This document shows, one piece after another, positions 1 to 7,015 of a DNA stretch of 33,845 nucleotides. Every line of letters starts with the position of its first letter. Within the stretch, counting starts at the first letter, position 1. The translations under genes and the position numbers were made by a program. This DNA is from Cryobacterium adonitolivorans (GTDB taxonomy: Bacteria > Actinomycetota > Actinomycetes > Actinomycetales > Microbacteriaceae). Below the pieces are notes generated by a model. It was given only the letters and a program-made list of their open reading frames with translations, searched no databases and was not told the origin of the DNA. The stretch covers positions 1-33,845 of the forward strand of contig NZ_SOFL01000039.1 in assembly GCF_004402695.1 (NCBI RefSeq). Direction: 5' to 3'.

Positions 1-594
1 ATCGACCCCGAGACCGCCCGCCGGATCGCGGGAACGGCCACCAGCTGGACCCGCATCCTCACCCACCCCGAGACCGGCTGCCGGCTCAGCATGGGCCGCG
101 TCACCCACGCACCGCCGGCCGACATGCGCCGGTACCTACAGGCCCGCGACCAAACCTGCCAAGGGATCGGCTGCAACCGGCGCGCGAGCTTGAGCGAGAT
201 CGACCACACCCGGGCCTGGAACACCGGCGGCCCCACCGACGTCGACAACCTCGTGCACCTGTGCAAGAGCTGCCACCGCCTGAAACACCAATCCAGCTTC
301 ACAACCAGCCAGGGCCCCGGCGGCGCCCTGACCTGGACCACCCCCGCCGGCAAGACCTACACCTCAGCCCCCACCAACACCGACCCAGCCAGCTATGACC
401 CCACCAGCAACGACCCCACCAGCTACGACAACCGACCAACCAACCCCATCGACCCGGCAGCGTCGCCAGTACCACCGGCGCAGAGACCGGCACCGGCACC
501 ATCGCCGGTCAGGCCTTCGGCGTCCGCGACGGTTCCACTTGATCCGGAGCCGGTGCGAACCCACCCCGCGTCCGAGGATCCGCCGCCGTTCTGA
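1..594 (+). CDS. DUF222/HNH endonuclease domain protein, C-terminal part (5' end outside window)
   Basis: The frame is open from base 1, so this is the 3' end of a longer gene. The translation holds the end of a DUF222 region (IDPETARRIAG near the window start) and then a complete HNH module: two cysteines in CQGIGC, the EIDHTRAW core, the DNLVHLCKSCHRLKH zinc/catalytic segment. This is the 13E12-type repeat family common in many copies in actinobacterial genomes. Known HNH modules cut DNA, but the biological role of this family is unsettled. Residues after the HNH are Pro/Asp/Ser/Thr-rich and look disordered; they include three 5-residue repeats of the type DP[AT]S[YN] coded by a 15-bp tandem repeat. 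The protein ends in SEDPPPF, close to the EDPPF end of the second HNH gene at the other window edge. A GC-rich palindrome covers the stop codon. Confidence 0.9.
   Translation: MDPETARRIAGTATSWTRILTHPETGCRLSMGRVTHAPPADMRRYLQARDQTCQGIGCNRRASLSEIDHTRAWNTGGPTDVDNLVHLCKSCHRLKHQSSFTTSQGPGGALTWTTPAGKTYTSAPTNTDPASYDPTSNDPTSYDNRPTNPIDPAASPVPPAQRPAPAPSPVRPSASATVPLDPEPVRTHPASEDPPPF
382..426 (+). repeat. 15-bp tandem repeat x3 inside the HNH gene tail
   Basis: Three in-frame 15-bp units (382-396, 397-411, 412-426) related to GACCCCACCAGCTAC encode DPASY, DPTSN and DPTSY in the low-complexity tail. Units 2 and 3 differ only in the last codon. The period is a multiple of three, so copy-number change would lengthen or shorten the tail without a frameshift. 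Confidence 0.75.
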
Positions 595-610
595 GCCGGG
601 TATCCCGGCT
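594..610. terminator. Palindrome at the HNH stop codon (terminator or operator)
   Basis: AGCCGGG (594-600) and CCCGGCT (604-610) are perfect inverted arms around TAT. The left arm starts in the last base of the TGA stop. The stem is short with no T-run, so it is a weak rho-independent terminator candidate. Its right arm ends at the first base of a TAGGGT -10-like hexamer (610-615), so an operator for the downstream usp gene is equally possible. Confidence 0.4.
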
Positions 611-615
611 AGGGT
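610..615 (+). promoter_or_regulatory. Candidate -10 box of the usp gene
   Basis: TAGGGT fits the actinobacterial TANNNT -10 consensus and lies about 60 nt before the usp start codon. The decamer CTAGGGTCGA (609-618) recurs exactly at 8799-8808 in front of the patB-like gene, which supports a shared promoter element. No convincing -35 is visible. Confidence 0.35.
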
Positions 616-675
616 CGAAGCAGAGCCCGGCACCGGGGGGACGGCGCCGGAGTTCTGCGTCGCAGAGGAGCAACC

Positions 676-1182
676 ATGGTGCGCACACCCCCGCCCGTGG
701 TCGTCGGTGTCACGTCGGGCCAGCCGGATGCCGTGGTCCTCGCCGCGTCGGAATTCGCCGCCCAGTTCGGCGCCGAGTTGATCTGCGCGTCGGTGGACCC
801 GAGCCGCTACATGCTCGAGGAGCTGCCAGACGGCAGCATGACGTCGGCCTCATTCGACCCGGACGTGTTAGAGCAGGCGGCCGCCGAGTTCGACCCGGGC
901 CTCCGCGCCCAGATCGAACGGGTGTTGCACGGTCGCAGTGTCGCCTGGTCGACGCGGGCCCTCGCCGGCGAGCCCGCCAGGGCGCTCGGCCATCTCGCCG
1001 GCACTGTGCGGGCCATGATGATCGTCGTCGGGTCCCGCGAACCCACCGTGCGGCATACACTGCGGTCGTTCTTCACCGGATCGGTGGCCGTGCGCCTGGC
1101 TCACGGCCAGCAACGCCCGGTGATCACCATCCCGCTCAACCCGATTCCGTTCGGCACCGAACTGCCCTGGGACGAGGAGTGA
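676..1182 (+). CDS. Universal stress protein, single UspA domain
   Basis: This 168-residue protein has the usual size and layout of a single UspA domain: a hydrophobic first strand (VVVGVTSG), an Asp-containing loop and a C-terminal nucleotide-binding segment with VVGSREPT and a later FTGSVAVRL. UspA proteins are small cytoplasmic stress factors; many bind ATP through a G-2x-G-9x-G-S/T loop. Here the first part reads GSREPT, so the second glycine of the loop is missing, and ATP binding may be lost or altered. The ATG start follows an AGAGGAG ribosome-binding site at good spacing. It stands alone as a transcription unit: a stem-loop follows at 1214-1235 and a -10-like TAGGGT precedes it. Its target process cannot be told from the sequence. 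Confidence 0.82.
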   Translation: MVRTPPPVVVGVTSGQPDAVVLAASEFAAQFGAELICASVDPSRYMLEELPDGSMTSASFDPDVLEQAAAEFDPGLRAQIERVLHGRSVAWSTRALAGEPARALGHLAGTVRAMMIVVGSREPTVRHTLRSFFTGSVAVRLAHGQQRPVITIPLNPIPFGTELPWDEE

Positions 1183-1213
1183 GTTCCGACGGGCTCAACC
1201 CCGTGCCGAGAGC

Positions 1214-1235
1214 GCCTCACCCTGTGGGCTGAGGC
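1214..1235 (+). terminator. Stem-loop after usp
   Basis: GCCTCA-CCC (1214-1222), loop TGT, GGG (1226-1228), bulged C, TGAGGC (1230-1235): a nine-pair stem with one bulge, 31 nt after the usp stop. It lacks a T-run, as is common for actinobacterial terminators. It separates usp from the ABC transporter genes. Confidence 0.5.
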
Positions 1236-1279
1236 AGACACTCACCCCGCAGGCGGATGCGGCCACGGCCCAACCTCTC

Positions 1280-1285
1280 TAGCGT
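1280..1285 (+). promoter_or_regulatory. Candidate -10 box of the ABC transporter operon
   Basis: TAGCGT fits TANNNT and lies 26 nt before the ATG at 1312. It contains one of only six CTAG tetramers in the window (1279-1282). The -35 region is not recognisable. Confidence 0.35.
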
Positions 1286-1311
1286 TGAAGATACGCAACG
1301 AAAGGGCAGAC

Positions 1312-2196
1312 ATGCTCGAGATCAGGGCCATCAACAAGCACTACGGCACCCACCAGGTGCTCACCGATGTGAGCTTCAGTGTCGGCGCGGGCCGCATGAC
1401 CGGCTTCGTCGGTGCCAACGGCGCCGGCAAGACCACATCGATGCGCATCATTCTGGGCGTGCTCTCACCGGACTCCGGCAGCGTGCTGCTCGACGGTGTA
1501 CCGCTCACTGCCGGTGACCGGCGCCGGTTCGGCTACATGCCCGAGGAACGCGGCCTCTACCCGAAGATGAAGGTGGCCGAACAGCTGGTCTACCTGGCCA
1601 GGCTGCACGGCGTGAGCACCAGCGCCGCCAAGCGCAACGCCAGCGACCTGCTCGAGCGACTCGGCCTCGGCGAGCGCGCCAACGATCACGTTGAGGCCCT
1701 GTCGCTGGGCAACCAGCAGCGCGCCCAGATCGCCGCAGCGCTCGTGCACGACCCGGAATTCCTGGTACTCGACGAGCCGTTCTCCGGCCTCGACCCCATC
1801 GCCGTCGAGGTGGTGCTCACGGTGCTCAAGGAGCGCGCCGCCGCCGGCGCCCCCGTGCTGTTCTCTTCGCATCAGCTCGACCTCGTCGAACGGCTCTGCG
1901 ACGACCTCGTGATCATCGCCGCCGGCGAAATCCGCGCCAACGGGTCCCGCGAACGCCTGCGCGAGCAGTTCAGCACCCCCAGGTTCGAGATCCACACGGC
2001 TGCCGACGCCGGCTGGATCCGCGGCGTCGCCGGGATCACCGTGATCGACTTCGACGGCGGCGAAGCCGTTTTCGAGGCCGACTCCGACGCCGCCAGCCAG
2101 CAGGTACTCCGCGAGGCCCTCACCCGCGGCGCCGTGCACTCCTTCGGCCACCTCCGGCCCTCCCTCTCCACCATCTTCAAGGAGGTCGTGCGATGA
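1312..2196 (+). CDS. ABC-2 type transporter, ATP-binding subunit (NatA-like)
   Basis: This 294-residue ATPase energises the membrane protein encoded by the next gene. Walker A is GANGAGKTT (residues 34-42), the ABC signature is LSLGNQQ (about 130-136), Walker B is FLVLDEP (150-156) and the switch histidine is His187 in SSHQLD. About 90 residues after the nucleotide-binding domain match the DUF4162-like tail typical of NatA/CcmA-type ATPases. I chose the ATG at 1312, with AAAGGG upstream, over an in-frame TTG at 1285 because family homology begins at LEIRAINKHYG. The stop overlaps the permease start by 4 nt (ATGA), so the two are translationally coupled. By family, such pairs export Na+, antibiotics or other hydrophobic compounds; the substrate is not evident. 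Confidence 0.9.
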   Translation: MLEIRAINKHYGTHQVLTDVSFSVGAGRMTGFVGANGAGKTTSMRIILGVLSPDSGSVLLDGVPLTAGDRRRFGYMPEERGLYPKMKVAEQLVYLARLHGVSTSAAKRNASDLLERLGLGERANDHVEALSLGNQQRAQIAAALVHDPEFLVLDEPFSGLDPIAVEVVLTVLKERAAAGAPVLFSSHQLDLVERLCDDLVIIAAGEIRANGSRERLREQFSTPRFEIHTAADAGWIRGVAGITVIDFDGGEAVFEADSDAASQQVLREALTRGAVHSFGHLRPSLSTIFKEVVR

Positions 2197-3338
2197 GCAC
2201 TGAAATCAAGCCGGGCCGGGTCACCGAACCCCACCAGGGTGCCGGAACCCGCACCACGCACCCGGCGCCCAACTTCTGGGCCAGCGTCTGGTTGGTCTCC
2301 ACGCGGGAGATCATCTCGCGCTTGCGCAGCAAGGCCTTCCTCATCTCCACCGGCATCCTGCTGCTGATCGCGGTCGGCTCCGTCGTCGCCGGCGGCATCA
2401 TGAGCGCCAACCCGTCCACCACCTCGGTGGCCGTGGTCGGCACGGCCGGCGCCGTGGTCGGCGAGTCCGCCGGTCTCACCACGGTCTCCGCCGACGACGT
2501 CGCGGCCGCAGAGGCCCTCGTGCGCGACGGCACCGTCGAAGCCGCAGTGGTGCCGGATGACTCCCGGCTCGGGGTCAGCGTGATCGCCCTGGATTCACCG
2601 CCGAGCGCGGTCATGAACGCGCTCAGCGTCTCACCCTCCGTCGAGTTGCTCGAACCGGCCGAACAGGGCGGATTCCTCGTCTACATCGTGGCGCTCGGCT
2701 TCGGCCTGGTGTTCTTCATGTCGGCGCTGACCTTCGGTTCCACCATCGCGCAGAGCGTCGTCGAGGAGAAGCAGACCCGGGTCGTTGAGATCCTGATGTC
2801 CGCCATCCCGGTGCGTGCCCTGCTGGCGGGCAAGGTGGTGGGCAACTCGATCATGGCGTTGGGCCAGATCGTGGTCATCGCCCTGCTGGTGGGCATCGGC
2901 ATGGCGGTCACCGGCCAACGGGTGCTGCTGGCCGACCTGGGGCCGGCCATCGGCTGGTTCGCGGTGTTCTTCGCGTTCGGCTTCGTGATGATCGCTGCCC
3001 TCTTCGCCGCGACGGCGTCGATGGTGTCCCGGCAGGAAGACGTGGGCTCGACCACCGCACCGGTGACGTACCTGGTGATGATCCCCTACTTCCTGGTGAT
3101 CTTCTTCAACGACAACCCGCTCGTGATGGCCATCATGTCCTACGTTCCATTCTCCGCCCCGGTCGGGATGCCCGTGCGCATCTTCCTGGGCTCGGCCGAG
3201 TGGTGGGAGCCGGTGCTGGCGCTGGTCATCCTCGCCGTGACCACGGCCGGGGTGATCGTCCTGGGCTCGCGCATCTACCGCAACTCACTGCTGCGGATGG
3301 GCGGCCGCGTCACCATCAAGCAGGCCCTGCGCGGCTGA
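2193..3338 (+). CDS. ABC-2 type transporter, permease subunit (NatB-like)
   Basis: This 381-residue integral membrane protein is the partner of the preceding ATPase, whose stop codon it overlaps. The first membrane segment lies at roughly residues 50-70 (KAFLISTGILLLIAVGSVV). A soluble extracytoplasmic region follows to about residue 155, then five to six membrane segments. The stretch SVVEEKQTRVVEILMS after the second segment is the conserved cytoplasmic coupling motif of the ABC2_membrane_3/NatB family. The N-terminus is a roughly 45-residue cytoplasmic tail. No third gene is coupled; the next gene has its own upstream region of 112 nt. NatAB-type export is the best family guess. The substrate and regulation are unknown. 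Confidence 0.87.
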   Translation: MSTEIKPGRVTEPHQGAGTRTTHPAPNFWASVWLVSTREIISRLRSKAFLISTGILLLIAVGSVVAGGIMSANPSTTSVAVVGTAGAVVGESAGLTTVSADDVAAAEALVRDGTVEAAVVPDDSRLGVSVIALDSPPSAVMNALSVSPSVELLEPAEQGGFLVYIVALGFGLVFFMSALTFGSTIAQSVVEEKQTRVVEILMSAIPVRALLAGKVVGNSIMALGQIVVIALLVGIGMAVTGQRVLLADLGPAIGWFAVFFAFGFVMIAALFAATASMVSRQEDVGSTTAPVTYLVMIPYFLVIFFNDNPLVMAIMSYVPFSAPVGMPVRIFLGSAEWWEPVLALVILAVTTAGVIVLGSRIYRNSLLRMGGRVTIKQALRG

Positions 3339-3367
3339 TCGGCGCGCACGAGCAAATCCGGTCCTGA

Positions 3368-3405
3368 CCCGGGGTGCAGACACATTATCCGTGCGGCACC
3401 CCGGG
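3368..3405. terminator. Stem-loop after the ABC operon
   Basis: CCCGGGGTGC (3368-3377) and GCACCCCGGG (3396-3405) are perfect 10-nt inverted arms with an 18-nt loop, 30 nt after the permease stop. This could terminate the transporter transcript. CCGGGGT recurs at 3369, 3401 and 3426, so part of this structure is also a set of direct repeats upstream of the threonine aldolase gene. Confidence 0.45.
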
Positions 3406-3438
3406 GTAGACGCACAGATTCGCTGCCGGGGTTTACGC

Positions 3439-3444
3439 CAAGAT
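3439..3444 (+). promoter_or_regulatory. Candidate -10 of a leaderless threonine aldolase transcript
   Basis: CAAGAT lies exactly 6 nt before the GTG start at 3451. The same hexamer-N6-start geometry recurs at four other genes with good hexamers. GGAGGG fills the 6 nt and abuts the start codon, too close to act as a normal Shine-Dalgarno sequence. Confidence 0.35.
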
Positions 3445-3450
3445 GGAGGG

Positions 3451-4521
3451 GTGACCTCCCTCCATGACCTGCTCTCGCGCGGATTCGCGTCCGACAACTA
3501 TTCCGGCATTCACCCGGAGATTCTCGACGCCATCGTGCGGGCCAACGGCGCCCACCAGATCGCCTACGGCGACGACGTCTACACCGCCGAATTGCAGCGT
3601 GTTTTCACGCGGCATTTCGGCGAGGGCGTGGAGGCGTTCCCGGTGTTCAACGGCACCGGCGCCAACGTCACCGGGCTGCAGTCGATGCTGCCGCGCTGGG
3701 GTGCGGTGATCTGCGCGAGCACCGCGCACATCCACACCGACGAGGGCGGCGCCCCCGAGCGGGTCGGCGGGCTCAAGCTGCTGCCAATCGAGACGCCGGA
3801 CGGCAAGCTCACCCCCGCCCTGATCGACCAGGAAGCCTGGGGCTGGGGCGACGAGCACCGCGCGCAGCCGCTCGTCGTGTCGATCACCCAGACCACCGAG
3901 CTCGGCACCCTGTACACGCCGGCCGAGGTGCGCGCCATCGCCGACCACGCGCACGCCAACGGCATGCTGCTGCACATGGACGGCGCCCGCATCTCCAACG
4001 CCGCGGCCGCCCTCGGGGTGCCGTTCCGGGAGTTCACCAGCGACGCCGGCGTCGATGTGCTCAGCTTCGGTGGCACCAAGAACGGCATGATGCTCGGCGA
4101 GTGCATCGTGGTGCTCAACCCGCACAGCTCCACCGGCCTGAAGTACCTGCGCAAACTGAACATGCAGCTGTCCTCGAAAATGCGCTTCATCTCGGCCCAG
4201 CTGATCGCCCTGCTCGAGGGCGACCTGTGGCTGCGCAACGCCGATCACGCCAATGCCATGGCCGCACGCCTGCGCGGCGCGCTCGAAGAGGGCCTGGCGG
4301 ATGGCTCGGTGGCCGGGCTCTCGTTCAGCCAGCCCACTCAGGCCAACGCGATCTTCGCCGTGCTGCCGGCCGGTGTGGCCGACAAGGTGCGCGAGTTTTA
4401 CAGGTTCTACGACTGGAACCCGGCCACCGGCGAGGTGCGCTGGATGTGCGGCTTCGACACCACCCCCGACGACGTCGATGATTTCGTCGCCGCCCTGAAA
4501 AAGGAACTGGTCAGCGCATGA
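3451..4521 (+). CDS. ltaE: Low-specificity L-threonine aldolase family protein (PLP enzyme)
   Basis: This 356-residue fold-type I PLP enzyme is expected to split L-threonine or allo-threonine into glycine and acetaldehyde. Visible family hallmarks are the N-terminal FASDNYSGIHPEIL, the glycine-rich NGTGAN cofactor loop, HMDGARISNAA with the Asp that pairs with the pyridine nitrogen, and Lys210 in SFGGTKNG as the Schiff-base lysine. I chose the GTG at 3451 because the family N-terminus starts there; an in-frame GTG at 3391 would add 20 residues without family character. The TGA overlaps the ATG of the acyl-CoA synthetase (ATGA), implying translational coupling. The pairing has no obvious metabolic logic. 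Related beta-eliminating lyases share the fold, so the exact substrate is inferred. Confidence 0.87.
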   Translation: MTSLHDLLSRGFASDNYSGIHPEILDAIVRANGAHQIAYGDDVYTAELQRVFTRHFGEGVEAFPVFNGTGANVTGLQSMLPRWGAVICASTAHIHTDEGGAPERVGGLKLLPIETPDGKLTPALIDQEAWGWGDEHRAQPLVVSITQTTELGTLYTPAEVRAIADHAHANGMLLHMDGARISNAAAALGVPFREFTSDAGVDVLSFGGTKNGMMLGECIVVLNPHSSTGLKYLRKLNMQLSSKMRFISAQLIALLEGDLWLRNADHANAMAARLRGALEEGLADGSVAGLSFSQPTQANAIFAVLPAGVADKVREFYRFYDWNPATGEVRWMCGFDTTPDDVDDFVAALKKELVSA

Positions 4522-6224
4522 ACGTCTTCCTGAACAAGCCCTGGTTGAGCTCCTACGCTGCGGGCGTGCCCAACACGATCGAGGATCCCACCGAGACCCT
4601 CATCGACATGATCGAAGGCTCCACCCGGCGGTTCGGCGCCTCGGTGGCGCTGGACTTCTTCGGTGGCACCATGACCTACGCGCAGCTGGGCGATGAGATC
4701 TCCCGGGTCGCCAACGGCCTGCGCCGGCTCGGCGTCAAGCCCGGCGACAGGGTGGCGCTCGTGCTGCCGAACTGCCCGCAGCACATCGTCGCGTTCTACG
4801 CCGTGCTGCGCCTCGGCGCGATCGTGGTGGAGCACAACCCGCTCTACACCGAACGTGAACTGCGCCACCAGTTCGAGGACCACGGCGCCAGCGTCGCCAT
4901 CGTCTGGGACAAGGTCTACTCCATGGTGCGCGGCTTCCCCCGCGACATGGGTCTACACACGGTCGTGGCCGTGGACGTCACCCGGTCGATGCCGCTCGCC
5001 ACCCGGCTGGCGCTGCGCCTGCCGATCCCCAAGTCCCGCACCGCCCGCGCCGCCCTCACCGTGGCCCAGCCGCTCAAGGACGCCATCGAGTGGAGCGCCC
5101 TGGTGGGTTCCCGCCGGCTGCGCACAGCGCATCCTCGCCCGCTGCTCGGCGACACCGCCGTGCTGCAGTACACCAGCGGCACCACCGGTTCGCCCAAGGG
5201 CGCGATCCTCACCCACTTCAACCTGCAGGCGAATGCGCAGCAAAGCGAGGCCTGGGTGCCCGGCCTCGAGCGCGGCAACGAGGTCTTCTACGGCGTGCTG
5301 CCGATGTTCCACGCCTATGGCCTCACCCTCTGTCTCACCGTCGCCATGTCGATCGGCGCCCGTCTGGTGCTGTTCCCCAAGTTCGACGAGGGGCTGGTGC
5401 TGAACGCCGTCAAGCGCACCCCGCCCACCTTCCTTCCCGCGGTTCCGCCGATCTACGACCGCCTGGTGAAGGCCGCCGCCAAGAAGAACATCAGCCTGCG
5501 CGGCACGAAGTACGCCATTTCGGGTGCGATGAGCCTGCCCCTGACAACGGTCGAACTGTGGGAGTCCGCCACCGGCGGCCTGCTGGTGGAGGGCTACGGC
5601 ATGACCGAATGTTCCCCCATCGCCGTGGGCAACCCGATGGGCCCGAGCCGGCGCCCGGGCACCGTCGGGGTGCCGTTCCCCAGCACCGAGATCCGGGTGG
5701 TCGACCCCGAGGACCCCGCCGTCGACCGCGGATTCGACGAGGAGGGCGAGCTGCTGATCCGTGGCCCGCAGGTCTTCTCCGGCTACTGGGACCGCCCCAC
5801 CGAGACCGCCCAGACACTGTTGCCGGATGGTTGGCTGCGCACCGGGGACATCGTCACGGTGTCGTCGGACGGCTTCGTCACCATCGTGGACCGCATCAAG
5901 GAATTGATCATCACCGGCGGGTTCAACGTGTCCCCCTCCGAGGTGGAGGCGGCCCTGCTGTCGCATCCCGACGTCGCCGATGCCGCCGTTGTGGGACTCA
6001 AGAGCGCGCACGGCGGCGAGGATGTCGTCGCCGCGGTGGTGCTCATCGCCGGCGCCACCCTCGACGTGGCCGGCCTCCGGGAGTACTGCCGCACCCGCAT
6101 CTCCGCCTACAAGGTGCCCCGCAACATCGTCGAGGTCGACGATCTGCCCCGCTCGCTGATCGGCAAGGTCCTGCGCCGCACCGTGCGCGACAACCTCGAA
6201 GCGTCGACGGAGCGCACCGCCTGA
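4518..6224 (+). CDS. Long-chain acyl-CoA synthetase (FadD-like AMP-forming ligase)
   Basis: This 568-residue enzyme of the AMP-binding superfamily would activate a carboxylic acid to acyl-AMP and then acyl-CoA. The P-loop-like motif YTSGTTGSPKG is at residues 218-228. The adenylate motif VEGYGMTE, the TGD of WLRTGDIV and the C-terminal DRIKELIITGGFNVSP hinge follow in order, as does the catalytic lysine segment SLIGKVLRR near the end. Length and motifs match FadD-type long-chain fatty acid ligases better than acetyl-CoA synthetase. It starts with ATG inside the stop of ltaE. No other beta-oxidation gene lies nearby, so the acid substrate remains open. An inverted repeat made of GCATCCG/CGGATGC follows the stop. 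Confidence 0.9.
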   Translation: MNVFLNKPWLSSYAAGVPNTIEDPTETLIDMIEGSTRRFGASVALDFFGGTMTYAQLGDEISRVANGLRRLGVKPGDRVALVLPNCPQHIVAFYAVLRLGAIVVEHNPLYTERELRHQFEDHGASVAIVWDKVYSMVRGFPRDMGLHTVVAVDVTRSMPLATRLALRLPIPKSRTARAALTVAQPLKDAIEWSALVGSRRLRTAHPRPLLGDTAVLQYTSGTTGSPKGAILTHFNLQANAQQSEAWVPGLERGNEVFYGVLPMFHAYGLTLCLTVAMSIGARLVLFPKFDEGLVLNAVKRTPPTFLPAVPPIYDRLVKAAAKKNISLRGTKYAISGAMSLPLTTVELWESATGGLLVEGYGMTECSPIAVGNPMGPSRRPGTVGVPFPSTEIRVVDPEDPAVDRGFDEEGELLIRGPQVFSGYWDRPTETAQTLLPDGWLRTGDIVTVSSDGFVTIVDRIKELIITGGFNVSPSEVEAALLSHPDVADAAVVGLKSAHGGEDVVAAVVLIAGATLDVAGLREYCRTRISAYKVPRNIVEVDDLPRSLIGKVLRRTVRDNLEASTERTA

Positions 6225-6230
6225 CCCGCA

Positions 6231-6262
6231 GCATCCGAGAACCGCGCCGAATATGCGGATGC
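6231..6262. terminator. Weak stem-loop after the acyl-CoA synthetase gene
   Basis: GCATCCG (6231-6237) and CGGATGC (6256-6262) form a perfect 7-nt inverted repeat with an 18-nt loop, starting 7 nt after the stop. The same heptamer is over-abundant across the window, so chance pairing is possible. Confidence 0.3.
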
Positions 6263-6355
6263 ATGGAATAACTGGGCCCACACCGCGTTGACCCACACTG
6301 GGACGATGAGGCCCCGCGCCAATTGAAAGACACGCACGAGAGAAAGCCGGGCATC

Positions 6356-6931
6356 ATGACCCTCATTACCGACACCCACAGCCGCGCCGCCGACACGACG
6401 GCGCCGATCCTCCCGGCGATGGCCGCGCGCTGGAGCCCTCGCGGCTTCGACCCGACCGCCGTCATCGACGAGGACACCCTCATCACGGTGCTCGAGGCCG
6501 CCCGGTGGGCGCCGTCCGGCAACAACAACCAGCCGGCCCGGTTCATCGTCGCCCGCCGCGGTTCCGAGAGCTTCCGCATGATCCACGCGAACTTGAAGGG
6601 CTTCAACCAGGCCTGGGCCGACAAGGCGTCGGTGCTGATCCTCAACATCGCCGAGGGTGACAACCCCTGGGCGCAGTACGACCTCGGCCAGGCCGTCGCG
6701 CACCTCACCATCCAGGCGCAGCACGAGGGCCTGTTCACCCACCAGCTCGGCGGCATCGACCGCAAGGCGCTGGCGGATGCGTTCCGCCTCAAGGACAACC
6801 AGGACGCCGTCACCGTGACCGTGCTCGGTGTGCTCGGTGACGCCGAGGCTCTCAGCCCGGAGCTGCTCGCGCGCGAGATCGCGCCGCGCACCCGCAAGAC
6901 GCTCACCGAGATCCTGCTGGTGAACGACTAA
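6356..6931 (+). CDS. Nitroreductase family protein (FMN-dependent)
   Basis: This 191-residue protein belongs to the FMN-binding nitroreductase fold, which reduces nitro compounds, quinones or enones with NAD(P)H. Recognisable parts are RWSPRGFD, the AARWAPSGNNNQPARF FMN-binding stretch (around residues 50-65), and the central DLGQAVAHLTIQA helix. The ATG at 6356 is preferred over an in-frame TTG at 6323, because the extra eleven residues carry no family signal. The gene is alone on its strand and ends in a strong convergent terminator. The true substrate cannot be inferred; such enzymes are often housekeeping flavoproteins. Confidence 0.87.
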   Translation: MTLITDTHSRAADTTAPILPAMAARWSPRGFDPTAVIDEDTLITVLEAARWAPSGNNNQPARFIVARRGSESFRMIHANLKGFNQAWADKASVLILNIAEGDNPWAQYDLGQAVAHLTIQAQHEGLFTHQLGGIDRKALADAFRLKDNQDAVTVTVLGVLGDAEALSPELLAREIAPRTRKTLTEILLVND

Positions 6932-6947
6932 GCCCCCCTCTGAAGAC

Positions 6948-6984
6948 AGAACGCCCCTCCGCTCGCAGAGCAGAGGGGCGTTCT
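6948..6984. terminator. Strong bidirectional terminator between convergent genes
   Basis: AGAACGCCCCTC (6948-6959) and GAGGGGCGTTCT (6973-6984) are perfect 12-nt inverted arms with a 13-nt loop. The hairpin sits between the nitroreductase stop and the oppositely oriented alcohol dehydrogenase stop and should serve both. On the plus strand the distal arm ends in TTCTT, the nearest to a T-run in this window. Confidence 0.88.
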
Positions 6985-7015
6985 TCATGAGCGCGTCCTT
7001 CCTAAGCGGCGCGGG

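Noticed and set aside
4953..6296. 447-codon open frame antisense to the acyl-CoA synthetase gene
   Set aside because: Same shadow effect; no domain, no ribosome-binding site.
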